Below, piece by piece: positions 42,506 through 51,163 of a stretch of DNA of 64,000 bases; positions within the stretch are counted from its first letter, which is position 1; each line of letters begins with the position of its first letter. Source of the stretch: Marinagarivorans cellulosilyticus (GTDB taxonomy: Bacteria; Pseudomonadota; Gammaproteobacteria; Pseudomonadales; Cellvibrionaceae). Both the position numbers and the translations under genes were made by a program. The DNA lies in the NCBI RefSeq assembly GCF_021655555.1, contig NZ_AP023086.1, forward strand, positions 3,130,685-3,194,684, written 5' to 3'. The notes under the pieces were generated by a model that worked only from the letters and a program-made list of their open reading frames with translations, made no database searches and was not told where the DNA came from.

Positions 42506-43897
42506 TTAGTCGTCGAGTTCTGAGCCTAGCAATATACCGCGCAAAGAGTTTGGTAGCGCCTCTTCAATTAAAATATCTGCGAACTTGCCAATAAGCTCTG
42601 GCTGATCGCAACGGAAGTTAACAACACGGTTGTTCTCCGTTCGGCCTGAAAGTTGGCCAGGGTCTTTTTTGGAGTAACCTGTTACTAAAACGCGCTCGGT
42701 ATTGCCGACCATTTTGCGGCTAATATCTTGTGCCTGCTGAATAATTCGGCGTTGAAGAATTTGTAAGCGCTCTTTTTTCTGCGCGTCCGTAATTTCATCG
42801 GCATAGCTAGCGGCTGGGGTGCCTGGGCGAGGGCTGTAAATAAAACTGAAAGAAGTATCAAAGCCTACCGATTGAATCAAGTTCATGGTTGCCTCGAAGT
42901 CTTTGTCGGTTTCGCCAGGAAAGCCGATGATAAAGTCGGAACTAAAGCTCATGTTGGGGCGCAGTGCTTTAATGCGGCGCAGTTTGGACTTGTACTCTAA
43001 CGCTGTGTGGCCGCGTTTCATGGCCATTAAAATACGGTCTGAGCCGCTTTGTACTGGTAAGTGGATATGGCTGACAAGCTCGGGCACTTCTGCATAAACG
43101 TTGATTAGGCTGTCGCTAAACTCTACGGGGTGCGATGTGGTAAAGCGAATGCGGTCTATGCCGTCAACTTGGGCAACTAACGTAATGAGTTCGGCGAGGT
43201 CTACAATGCCATCGGGGCTTTCGCCGCGGTAAGCATTCACGTTTTGGCCGAGCAGGTTGATTTCGCGCACGTTTTGGCTCGCAAGGTGTGAGACTTCTTG
43301 CAGTACGTCAGCAGCGGGGCGGCTAACCTCTTCCCCTCGGGTGTAGGGGACGACACAAAAAGTGCAGTATTTAGAGCAGCCTTCCATCACAGAGACAAAA
43401 GCGCTGGCGCCGTCGGCTTCAGGTTGTGGCAAGTTGTCGAATTTTTCGATCTCAGGAAAGCTAATGTCGACCATAACCGTGCCGTCGGCTTGCGGCTTCT
43501 TGTCGATCATTTCGGGTAGGCGGTGGAGTGTTTGCGGGCCAAAGACTAAGTCAACAAACGGCGCCCGGTCTGCAATAGCTTCGCCTTCTTGGCTGGCAAC
43601 GCAACCACCAACACCAATAACAACGTCTGGATTCTTTTGCTTTAGGTGTTTCCAGCGACCTAACTGGTGGAACAGTTTTTCTTGCGCTTTTTCACGGATT
43701 GAGCAGGTATTCACAAGGAGCACATCGGCTTCTTCTGGGTTGTCGGTAGGCACCATTTCGTGCGATTCGCCGAGCAAATCTCGCATGCGTGAAGAATCAT
43801 ACTCGTTCATCTGGCAGCCATGAGTTTGGATAAACAGCTTTTTAGTGGGCTTGGCAGGTGTTTGTGAGGTGGCGGGCGCGGTGGCTTGCTCTGACAT
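42506..43897 (-). CDS. miaB: tRNA-2-methylthio-N6-dimethylallyladenosine synthase MiaB
   Basis: Radical-SAM enzyme modifying A37 of tRNAs that read UNN codons. Start at 43897 (MSEQATAPA) is chosen; an upstream frame adds 22 residues without family similarity, although no strong ribosome site is visible for either. N-terminal KKLFIQTHGCQMNEYDS, VNTCSIREKAQ, GCVASQEGE; radical-SAM CSKYCTFCVVPYTRG (about 172-186); TRAM domain near the end. 463 residues, near the 474 of E. coli. Paralogue of the RimO encoded at 35.4 kb. Confidence 0.95.
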   Translation of the reverse strand: MSEQATAPATSQTPAKPTKKLFIQTHGCQMNEYDSSRMRDLLGESHEMVPTDNPEEADVLLVNTCSIREKAQEKLFHQLGRWKHLKQKNPDVVIGVGGCVASQEGEAIADRAPFVDLVFGPQTLHRLPEMIDKKPQADGTVMVDISFPEIEKFDNLPQPEADGASAFVSVMEGCSKYCTFCVVPYTRGEEVSRPAADVLQEVSHLASQNVREINLLGQNVNAYRGESPDGIVDLAELITLVAQVDGIDRIRFTTSHPVEFSDSLINVYAEVPELVSHIHLPVQSGSDRILMAMKRGHTALEYKSKLRRIKALRPNMSFSSDFIIGFPGETDKDFEATMNLIQSVGFDTSFSFIYSPRPGTPAASYADEITDAQKKERLQILQRRIIQQAQDISRKMVGNTERVLVTGYSKKDPGQLSGRTENNRVVNFRCDQPELIGKFADILIEEALPNSLRGILLGSELDD

Positions 43898-44150
43898 AGG
43901 AGATGGCTCTGGTAACACAAAAAAATGAGCGCGCATTATACGCGGCTTACGCATGTCTTGCATGGTGTGCTGCAGCTAAAAGGTGAACTAGAGTCAAGGT
44001 CGGTAAATGCAAGGGCTGCGCTTGCCTAATCGGCCCCGTCGGGCTTGCTGATGATACGTCAATACTTATACCGCTAAATACAAGCGCTTGTGCTATGGGC
44101 GTTGGTTTTATGCAGTAAGCTTGGTAATGTGCGCTTGTTTTTTGTTCTGT

Positions 44151-44168
44151 AACCCCAATTTCGGGGTT
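44151..44168. promoter_or_regulatory. hairpin in leader of DUF1820 gene
   Basis: AACCCC and GGGGTT flank a 6-nt loop, 23 nt before the ATG at 44191. No T-run follows immediately. May influence mRNA stability or end upstream transcription. Confidence 0.3.
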
Positions 44169-44190
44169 AAATGCGTTTTTGAGAGTTTTT

Positions 44191-44520
44191 ATGGCTAGTA
44201 CCCCTATTTATAAAGTGGTTTTTTATAATCAAAATCAAGTGTTCGAAGTGTTTGCCCGTGCGATTTTTCAAAGTGAAATGTATGGTTTTATTGAAGTAGA
44301 AGAGTTTGTTTTTGGTGAGCGCTCGCAATTGGTTGTTGATCCGAGTGAAGAAAGACTTAAAAACGAGTTTGCCGGCGTGACGCGTTCTTATATTCCGGCG
44401 CATTCTATTATTCGTATTGATGAGGTTGAAAGCGAAGGGGCCGTGAAGGTGATTGATCTTAAGCCTGGGGAAAAATCCAATATGGTGCCGTTTCCCGTTA
44501 TGAACCCTAAGCCAGAATAA
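44191..44520 (+). CDS. DUF1820 family protein
   Basis: Small conserved cytoplasmic protein of unknown function (109 residues from the ATG at 44191; GAGAG upstream; an in-frame upstream start adds four residues). Landmarks YKVVFYNQNQVFEVFARAIFQSEMYGFIEVEEFVFG and DPSEERLKNEFAGV match the family, which in pseudomonads is also encoded next to miaB. The stop abuts the ATG of the hydrolase gene (TAAATG), so the two form one transcription and translation unit. Confidence 0.85.
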   Translation: MASTPIYKVVFYNQNQVFEVFARAIFQSEMYGFIEVEEFVFGERSQLVVDPSEERLKNEFAGVTRSYIPAHSIIRIDEVESEGAVKVIDLKPGEKSNMVPFPVMNPKPE

Positions 44521-45300
44521 ATGGCTTTATATTATCGTGTTCAAGGCGAGCCTAATGCCGATTGCCCGCCGGTTGTTTTGGTGCATGGGTTATTTGGCTC
44601 GTTGGAAAATCTCGGGGCGTTAGCTCGGTCGTTATCTGCTCACTTTAGGGTGTATAGCGTTGATTTGCCGAATCACGGGCGATCGGCGCATGTGGATGCA
44701 ATGAGCGTGTCGAGTATTGCAAATGCTTTATTGCAATGGATGGACGAGCAGGCGATGGATCGTGCTTTTTTCATTGGTCACTCCTTGGGTGGCAAAGCTG
44801 CCATGGAGCTGGCGTTAATGGCGCCGCAGCGGTGCGTTAAGTTGGCAGTTATTGACATTGCCCCAGTACGCTACGAGTCTCATCATGCTGATGTGTTTAA
44901 AGGGCTGCTTTCGATTGAGCCTGCACAGTTGGTATCGCGCTCTGAGGCTGATTTAGCACTTAAAGCGTATGTTCCAGAATTGGCAGTGCGCAGCTTTTTA
45001 CTTAAAAACCTCCAAAAGAAGGATGCCGGCTTTGTTTGGCGTATGAATTTGCCGGTTATCTACCGCGATTACCCAGAGCTACTCGCGGCCAATTGCGAAC
45101 CCGCAAAGCCTTTTGCGGGTGAAGTCTTGTTTATTAAAGGCGGTGATTCACCCTATATTCTACAATCGCACCGCAGGGCTATTTTGTCTCGTTTTCCTCG
45201 CGCAAAAACGCGCGTTGTCGTGGGTACCGGCCATTGGCTTCATGCTGAAAAGCCCGATCACGTTGGGCAATTATTGCTGAGCTTTTTGCAAGCTCAGTAG
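44521..45300 (+). CDS. alpha/beta fold hydrolase, YbfF-like esterase
   Basis: Cytoplasmic esterase/acyl hydrolase, 259 residues. Order of marks: LVHGLFGSLENLG (oxyanion loop), VDLPNHGRSAH, nucleophile elbow GHSLGGKAAME, FIKGGDSPYI with the Asp, and GTGHWLHAEKP with the His. The YbfF-type VIDIAPVRY after the nucleophile strand supports that subgroup. Translated directly behind the DUF1820 gene with no gap. Substrate uncertain; YbfF homologues hydrolyse short acyl esters and thioesters. Confidence 0.85.
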   Translation: MALYYRVQGEPNADCPPVVLVHGLFGSLENLGALARSLSAHFRVYSVDLPNHGRSAHVDAMSVSSIANALLQWMDEQAMDRAFFIGHSLGGKAAMELALMAPQRCVKLAVIDIAPVRYESHHADVFKGLLSIEPAQLVSRSEADLALKAYVPELAVRSFLLKNLQKKDAGFVWRMNLPVIYRDYPELLAANCEPAKPFAGEVLFIKGGDSPYILQSHRRAILSRFPRAKTRVVVGTGHWLHAEKPDHVGQLLLSFLQAQ

Positions 45301-45355
45301 TTGCGGGCTTTGTGGTATCCGGTGGAAGCCATGATATGTGGTGAATTTGCCTATT

Positions 45356-45378
45356 CTTATACTATTATTAACTATAAG
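45356..45378. promoter_or_regulatory. AT-rich palindrome upstream of the NUDIX regulator
   Basis: CTTATA (45356-45361) and TATAAG (45373-45378) flank 11 bases of AT-rich DNA, about 80 bp before the GTG at 45461. Such dyads are used by NrtR-type regulators and may serve for autoregulation. No direct evidence beyond the symmetry. Confidence 0.35.
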
Positions 45379-45460
45379 GGCATGTTGTACGTTGAAGCTT
45401 ATGGTTTTGGCGATGCCTTTGGCGACTATTTTGAACCGTTTCAAATAAAAGGACCGCACA

Positions 45461-46174
45461 GTGGAAACCATTAGTTCGATATACAACCCTGAGCCCCAAC
45501 AAGAAAAACTGCCCGATATTTCTATCGATTGCTTAGTCTTCGGCTTGGATAATGGCAGGCTTAATGTATTGCTGGCCAAGCATCGTGACGGTATTCGGCA
45601 AGGGCAGTGGGCTTTGCCGGGCGGGCATATCGGCAAACTTGAAGATTTGGACTCCGCGGCGTCTCGCATTTTGCAGGAAGTGACCGGCGCGCAGGATCTT
45701 TTTTTGGAGCAGCTGCGAGCCTTTGGCGCGGCAGGCCGGTTCCCTGATGCGCGCGTCATTACAATTGCTTATTACGCCCTTGTGAAGCAGGAAGAGTACA
45801 AGGTGGCTGCCGGTGGGCCGGCCTCTGATGTTAAATGGTGGGATATTCATGAAGTGCCAGAGCTGGTTTATGACCACAGTGATATTTTTAATCACGGTTT
45901 AAAAACCTTGCGCCACAAGGTTCGCCACGAGCCTGTGGGCTTTAATCTTTTACCCGAAAAATTCACCTTGTTACAACTTCAAGAGCTGTACGAATCGATA
46001 TTAGATGTGAAGTTAGACAAGCCTAATTTTCGTCGCAAAATGATGAATATGAAGCTTTTAGTTGATTGCAACGAAAAGCAGCAAAATGTTGCCCACCGTG
46101 CAGCCGCACTGTACCGGTTTGATGAATCTGTCTATCAGGCATTAACGGAACAGGGCTTTAGTTTTGAGGTTTAG
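45461..46174 (+). CDS. NUDIX-domain transcriptional regulator, NrtR-like
   Basis: 237 residues with an N-terminal NUDIX domain (about 20-150) and a C-terminal winged helix (about 165-230; FTLLQLQELYESILD, KLDKPNFRRKMM). The NUDIX box is degenerate: the GG of GGHIGK is kept but the catalytic REVQEE-type glutamates are lost (SRILQEVTG). NrtR-family regulators that bind ADP-ribose derivatives without hydrolysis show such changes. The GTG start is preceded by AAAAGGA. A palindrome lies upstream. It ends one base before the gloB stop in the opposite direction. NAD-linked regulation is suggested by the family, not by the operon context. Confidence 0.78.
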   Translation: METISSIYNPEPQQEKLPDISIDCLVFGLDNGRLNVLLAKHRDGIRQGQWALPGGHIGKLEDLDSAASRILQEVTGAQDLFLEQLRAFGAAGRFPDARVITIAYYALVKQEEYKVAAGGPASDVKWWDIHEVPELVYDHSDIFNHGLKTLRHKVRHEPVGFNLLPEKFTLLQLQELYESILDVKLDKPNFRRKMMNMKLLVDCNEKQQNVAHRAAALYRFDESVYQALTEQGFSFEV

Positions 46175-46978
46175 TTAAAGCCTATCCTTCCATTCCCGCA
46201 GCGCTTTAAAGGTGTCGTAGTGCGTTTGGGTTGTGTTAGTGCCCAGCTGGTTTGCAACGCTGTTAATAATGGCTGGATGCTCTAGTCGCAAAAAGGGGTT
46301 GCAAGCCAGCTCTGTCGCAATGCTGCTGGGTATAGATGCCTTCCCGGTGTTGCGTAAATCGATTACCTTGCGTTCATGCGCCATAACGGCGAGGTTGCTG
46401 GCTTCTACCGCTTTGGCAAAGGCTAAATTGCTTAGTGTGTATTCGTGACTGCAGTATACCTGTGTTTGCGGCGGTAATTGTTTGAAGCGCTGTAGGCTAT
46501 TGTAAAGCTCAGGCATAGACCCTGTTTGTTTTAGTCGGCCGCAGCCTATTGAAAACAGTGTGTCACCGCAGAATAGCCAGTTTTGCCCTTCGCAATAAAA
46601 GCTTAGGTGGTCTGCCATGTGCCCTGGGGTTTGCCATACCTCGACGATTGTGTTGTCTAGGCTTAGCAAGTCGCCTTCGGTCACGCCGTGGCTAATATCT
46701 GGGTGGCTACCCACAGTGCCATAAACAGGCACGTTAAAAGTTTGCTTCAATTCCTCTATACCCGAGACGTGATCCCAGTGACAGTGCGTGATTAGCATGC
46801 CTTTTAGGGTCACGTTGAGTTGCTTGAGTAAAGTGACAATAGGCTCTGCTTGCCCTGGGTCTATAATCCAAGCGTGCTTTTGGTTATGCAGTAGCCAAGC
46901 ATAGTTGTCCTTGTAGAGTGGAACAATTTTCACCTGCAGGCTTTGCGCGTCATTGGTGTACGCTAATGTATTTGTCAT
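46175..46978 (-). CDS. gloB: hydroxyacylglutathione hydrolase (glyoxalase II)
   Basis: Hydrolyses S-lactoylglutathione to lactate and glutathione, the second step of methylglyoxal detoxification. Start at 46978 (MTNTLAYTNDAQS) chosen since AGAGA precedes it and the upstream frame adds 14 unmatched residues. Metallo-beta-lactamase motifs: THCHWDHVSG, TPGHMADH, FCGDTLFSIGCGR, YCSHEYTLSN. 267 residues. Convergent with the NUDIX regulator with no spacer at all, divergent from the methyltransferase gene. The order gloB - methyltransferase - rnhA - dnaQ is as in pseudomonads. Confidence 0.94.
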   Translation of the reverse strand: MTNTLAYTNDAQSLQVKIVPLYKDNYAWLLHNQKHAWIIDPGQAEPIVTLLKQLNVTLKGMLITHCHWDHVSGIEELKQTFNVPVYGTVGSHPDISHGVTEGDLLSLDNTIVEVWQTPGHMADHLSFYCEGQNWLFCGDTLFSIGCGRLKQTGSMPELYNSLQRFKQLPPQTQVYCSHEYTLSNLAFAKAVEASNLAVMAHERKVIDLRNTGKASIPSSIATELACNPFLRLEHPAIINSVANQLGTNTTQTHYDTFKALREWKDRL

Positions 46979-47123
46979 AGTTATCTCTTGTGCTGGCCAG
47001 CTATTATAGCCGCCATGCATACTAGTGTTGTGTTTAACAACCTTGCGGTCTGTGACTTTACCGATATAGCGCGTTAAACTTGGAGTCTATCTCACACTAC
47101 GTCAACAATGGCGAGGAGGCATT

Positions 47124-47996
47124 ATGCCGTTATTTCGACATATGCGTTGGGCGAAGCAGTTGGCGCACACAGTGCGTCGCCGGCAGCAAGTGGTGGGGCT
47201 CACGCATACCTCGGCGGCTTTGCAAAAATGGTTTTCGAGCGCTACGGGGCAGCGGATTTTGGCGCGTGAGCAACAAGAAATTGATAAGGCTCTAAGCTGT
47301 TTGTTTGGCTATCATTTACTGCAAATGAGCGCACTCCCCAACGAAATGCTCTACAAAAGCAGCCGTATTTGTCACTGTTGCCGAGTGAGCTTCGATGCTA
47401 AGCAACCAGCAGAATTGGCCAGCCATTTCGAAGCTTTACCGCTTGCAGATGAAAGCGTGGATGTGACTTTGATTCATCATGCGCTGGACTTTTCTGAAAA
47501 CCCGCACCAGCTACTGAGTGAAGTAAGTCGAGTCACTATTGCTCATGGCCATATAGTCATTGTGGGCTTTGACCCTGTCAGTTTAACGGGGGCAATAAAG
47601 CCTTTTGCTCAGCTTGCTAACATTAGCCCATTCTGGCTTCGCCATAGCTTGGCAAGCCACCGGATTACCGACTGGTTAAAGCTGTTAGGGTTTGAGGCGA
47701 AAGAAACCTATCTGGGGCACAGTCTAACGCCGTTGATGTCTGCTAGAGAAAGCAAAATTGGGGCTAGCTTATACCGTAATACCCAGCTGCCTTTTGGGCA
47801 CTTTTACTGTATTGTCGCGCGTAAAACAGTGGCTAGCATTCGGCCTATTAAGCCAGCTTGGGATACGCAAATCCTCAATGGTGTGAAAGGGGTTAAAATA
47901 GCGCCGCGGCCCATTACTGCAAAAGGTGCTGCCCGCCTGAGCTTGATTCGAGACATTGCAAACAAACAAGCAGCCGATACGCCTAGAGACTCATAA
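47124..47996 (+). CDS. methyltransferase-fold protein (conserved gloB-rnhA neighbour)
   Basis: 290 residues, strong ribosome site GAGGAGG. The late part has the methyltransferase-like SLPLADESVDVTLIHHALDF-type loop (residues EALPLADESVDVTLIHHAL) and HIVIVGFDPVSLTGAIKPF. The glycine-rich SAM-binding motif I normally preceding these is not evident (the region reads CHCCRVSFDAKQPA), so activity is uncertain. In many gammaproteobacteria a like gene sits between gloB and rnhA. Function unknown. The C-terminus is basic. Confidence 0.72.
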   Translation: MPLFRHMRWAKQLAHTVRRRQQVVGLTHTSAALQKWFSSATGQRILAREQQEIDKALSCLFGYHLLQMSALPNEMLYKSSRICHCCRVSFDAKQPAELASHFEALPLADESVDVTLIHHALDFSENPHQLLSEVSRVTIAHGHIVIVGFDPVSLTGAIKPFAQLANISPFWLRHSLASHRITDWLKLLGFEAKETYLGHSLTPLMSARESKIGASLYRNTQLPFGHFYCIVARKTVASIRPIKPAWDTQILNGVKGVKIAPRPITAKGAARLSLIRDIANKQAADTPRDS

Positions 47997-48059
47997 TGGG
48001 CGGGTCGCGCGGGTTGGGCTTTGCAGGTTTTCTATAAATAATATTCTAAGAAGTGACTT

Positions 48060-48494
48060 TTGAAAAAAATTGAAATGTATACAGACGGTGCCTGCAAGGG
48101 GAACCCAGGCCCCGGTGGCTGGGGAGCAGTGTTGCGCTTTGGCGAGCATGAAAAGCACCTGCACGGTGGCCAAAAAAACACGACCAATAATCAAATGGAG
48201 CTAATGGCTGCGATTGAAGGCTTGAAAGCTTTAAGTGAGCCTTGCGAAGTTAAATTGACGACCGATTCGCAATATGTTCGCAAAGGTATTACTGAGTGGC
48301 TAAAAAACTGGAAGAAAAACGGCTGGAAAACGGCAGCCAAAAAGCCTGTAAAAAATGCTGAGTTATGGCAAGCATTGGACGAGCAGTGCGCTCGTCATAG
48401 TGTCAGCTGGTTTTGGGTTAAAGGCCACAGTGGTCACCCAGAAAACGAGCTCGCCGACCGGCTAGCGAATCGCGGCGTTGAGGAGTTGCGTTAA
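48060..48494 (+). CDS. rnhA: ribonuclease HI
   Basis: Degrades RNA in RNA-DNA hybrids. 144 residues. The start is a TTG at 48060 (KKIEMYTDGACKGNPG follows); the next ATG (M6) would remove the N-terminal strand. Catalytic carboxylates: Asp in YTDGACKGNPG, Glu in NQMELMAA, Asp in TTDSQYV, Asp in ENELADRLAN. The ribosome-site candidate is weak (AAGAAG). Its stop overlaps the dnaQ start (TAATG). Confidence 0.94.
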   Translation: MKKIEMYTDGACKGNPGPGGWGAVLRFGEHEKHLHGGQKNTTNNQMELMAAIEGLKALSEPCEVKLTTDSQYVRKGITEWLKNWKKNGWKTAAKKPVKNAELWQALDEQCARHSVSWFWVKGHSGHPENELADRLANRGVEELR

Positions 48495-49234
48495 TGTCTC
48501 GCCAGGTAGTATTAGATACAGAAACAACAGGCTTGGAGCCCAAGCAGGGGCACCGGATTATTGAAATAGGTTGTGTGGAACTGGTTAATCGGCGGTTAAC
48601 CGGGCGGCACTATCATCAATACATTAATCCCGAGCGGGAAATTGATGAAGGTGCAATGGCGGTGCACGGCATCACTAACGAGTTTGTTGCGACCAAACCT
48701 GTTTTTGCGGCAGTAGTCGATGAGTTTCGCGAGTTTATCGCTGGAGCAGAGTTGGTTATCCATAATGCGCCGTTCGATGTTGGCTTTATGGATCACGAAT
48801 TTGCTTTGCTTAATAGAGGGCTTGGCAAAACTGCTGATTTTTGCAGTATTTTAGACACGCTAGCGATGGCGCGTTACAAGCATCCAGGGCAAAAAAATAA
48901 CTTGGATGCACTATGTAAGCGTTACGGAGTTGATAACTCGCAGCGGGATTTGCACGGCGCATTATTGGATGCAGAGATATTAGCCGACGTTTACCTGTTA
49001 ATGACGGGCGGCCAGCGGGCCCTTGCATTAAGTGCGGATGAAGGCGAGGACGATAACGACAGTGGTAGTAATAATGTCGAGACCATCAAGCGACTCGATA
49101 TGAGCCGCATCGCGTTGCCCGTGATTCGTGCTGATGCTACTGAACTCGAGGCGCATCAAAAAAAGCTCGAGGCGATTCAAAAAGCCTCTGGTGAGCAGTG
49201 CATTTGGTTGCGAAATGAAGGGCAGGAGCTTTAG
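48494..49234 (+). CDS. dnaQ: DNA polymerase III epsilon subunit (3-5 exonuclease)
   Basis: Proofreading exonuclease of the replicative polymerase. 246 residues: Exo I motif VLDTETTGLEP (Asp8, Glu10), Exo II HNAPFDVGFMDH, Exo III HGALLDAEILADVYL. The C-terminal tail binds the alpha subunit; it is acidic and then Lys-rich. Start codon overlaps the rnhA stop by one base, so the two are coupled. nhaB lies after it in the reverse direction. Confidence 0.95.
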   Translation: MSRQVVLDTETTGLEPKQGHRIIEIGCVELVNRRLTGRHYHQYINPEREIDEGAMAVHGITNEFVATKPVFAAVVDEFREFIAGAELVIHNAPFDVGFMDHEFALLNRGLGKTADFCSILDTLAMARYKHPGQKNNLDALCKRYGVDNSQRDLHGALLDAEILADVYLLMTGGQRALALSADEGEDDNDSGSNNVETIKRLDMSRIALPVIRADATELEAHQKKLEAIQKASGEQCIWLRNEGQEL

Positions 49235-49258
49235 GTCTGCCCATTAAATTCGAGTGAT

Positions 49259-50770
49259 TTAACCGCTAACCAGTAAGGTGACGCAAGATACCCCAACAAC
49301 ACTTAGCACGACGGTATAGGGCAGCGCCATTAAGACCATACGGCCGTAGGACAACCTAATAAGCGGGGCAAGTGCCGACGTTAGCAAGAATAGAAATGCC
49401 GCTTGGCCGTTGGGGGTGGCAACGCTGGGTAGGTTGGTACCGGTGTTGATGGCTATCGCTAAATGCTCGAAGTGATCTCGGCTAATTTCCCCTGCTTCTA
49501 GTGCTTCTTGCACCTCGTTGATGTACACCGTGGCGACGAAGACGTTATCGCTAATCATCGATAAGACCCCATTTGCAATAAATAGCATTGGCGCCTCTGC
49601 GCTGTCTTCTAGTGCAAGTACTGCGTGGGTAATGGGGGAAAATAAATGTTGCTCATGGATAACAGCAACAACGGCAAAAAATACGACTAGCAGGGATGTA
49701 AAGGGCAGGGCCTCCTCAAAAGCATGGCCAATTTGATGCTCCTCTACAACGCCTGTAAAGGCGGTCAAAATGACAATAATCATCAATCCGATTAAGCCAA
49801 CCTCAGCTAAATGGAGTGCTAAGCCTACAACCAAAATCAGGGCGCCAATGGCTTGAATGATAAGTTTTGCCGTATCGATATTGGTGCGTTGCGCATCTTG
49901 TTTTTTGGCAAAATCATTAAGAATGGTTCGCACACTGTCAGGGAGCTCGGCGCCGTAGCCAAAAGCTTTTGTTTTTTCTAGTATTAAGCATGTCATGACA
50001 CCGGCAATTGCTGATGGAATGGAAACAGGCGCCATTCTGAGGAAAAACTCGGCAAAGTCCCAGCCGGCTTTTTCGGCGATGAGCAAATTTTGTGGCTCGC
50101 CGACCAAAGTGCAAACACCACCTAAAGCGGTGCCGACAGCGCCGTGCATAATTAAGCTTCTTAAAAAGGCCCTAAACTGATCAAGATCTGAACGGTGTAA
50201 CTCCACAACACTATTATCGTCAGAGTGGTCGTGATCGGCCGCTTGGTTATTCAAACCCGAGGCCGCGCGGTGATAAACCGCATAAAAGCCGACAGCGACA
50301 CTGATGAGTACAGCCGTTACAGTTAAAGCATCTAAAAATGCCGATAGTATGGCGGCCATAATAGAAAATATGGCCGACAACAGCATTTTTGAGCGGACGC
50401 CGAGCAGGATTTTGGTGAACGTAAAGAGCAGCAAATCCTTCATGAAGTAGATGCCAGCAACCATAAACATCAACAGTAAGATGACGGGGAAGTTGGAAAC
50501 GACTTCGTGATATACCGATTCTGCGCTGGTAAGCCCGAGTATAACGGCCTCTATAGCGAGTAGCCCTCCGGGCTGCAGTGGGTAGCATTTAAGCGCCATC
50601 GCAAGAGTGAAAATAAATTCTATAATTAAAACCCAGCCGGCAATAAAAGGGTCTATTGCGACGATAACGGGGTTAATAAGAAGAAAAGCAATAATGGTTT
50701 GCTTGTACCAGTTAGAGCATGGCCCTAAAAAATTTTGCCAAAATGCGGAAAGTAGCGATGGTTGTGCCAT
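49259..50770 (-). CDS. nhaB: Na+/H+ antiporter NhaB
   Basis: Inner-membrane sodium-proton antiporter. 503 residues from the ATG at 50770 (MAQPSLLSAFWQNFLG); E. coli NhaB is 513. An upstream frame would add 50 residues, with no hydrophobic or family similarity. About 12 hydrophobic segments. Family stretches: FIFTLAMALKCYPLQPGGLLAIEA, FMVAGIYFMKDLLLF, SAFLDALTVTAVLISVAVGFY and NTGTNLPSVATPNGQAAFLFLL-like segment (only partly quoted). Stands alone between dnaQ and alaS. Confidence 0.92.
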   Translation of the reverse strand: MAQPSLLSAFWQNFLGPCSNWYKQTIIAFLLINPVIVAIDPFIAGWVLIIEFIFTLAMALKCYPLQPGGLLAIEAVILGLTSAESVYHEVVSNFPVILLLMFMVAGIYFMKDLLLFTFTKILLGVRSKMLLSAIFSIMAAILSAFLDALTVTAVLISVAVGFYAVYHRAASGLNNQAADHDHSDDNSVVELHRSDLDQFRAFLRSLIMHGAVGTALGGVCTLVGEPQNLLIAEKAGWDFAEFFLRMAPVSIPSAIAGVMTCLILEKTKAFGYGAELPDSVRTILNDFAKKQDAQRTNIDTAKLIIQAIGALILVVGLALHLAEVGLIGLMIIVILTAFTGVVEEHQIGHAFEEALPFTSLLVVFFAVVAVIHEQHLFSPITHAVLALEDSAEAPMLFIANGVLSMISDNVFVATVYINEVQEALEAGEISRDHFEHLAIAINTGTNLPSVATPNGQAAFLFLLTSALAPLIRLSYGRMVLMALPYTVVLSVVGVSCVTLLVSG

Positions 50771-51163
50771 TGCGATATCTCTAGGTTGCGTCGTTGTTGC
50801 GTTGGTAGTTGTTCGTGTCCTTAATACTTCTTCCATAACATTTCGAAAAAGTGCGGCGATTACAATGCGAAAGTGCATCGCGGCAAGTTGCATATCCAGC
50901 CTGAAATACAGAACCCCCAATATTAGGCGGCGAAAATACCGTGCTTTTCTTAAAAAGCAAGCATTGGCCCGCCAAAACGGCGCTTCTTGTATAGAAAATA
51001 GCCTATTTGATGTGGCTTTGCTGCGGTGAGCGTTAAATTGGGCTGCCTCACGCCATCGCGTGTGAGCGGCTAGTGCGAAATGCTTATCTAAGCCTTATAC
51101 TGTCGCCCTTTTGCGCCCGCGTTTATGGCGGGTTATGCAGTAGCTTTAGTCGAGACTTTATTC
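50771..51163. other. 393-bp region between nhaB and alaS
   Basis: Divergent promoters are expected here. Short frames with rare start codons on both strands do not look like genes. No clear sigma-70 hexamers or terminators could be assigned with confidence. Confidence 0.4.
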
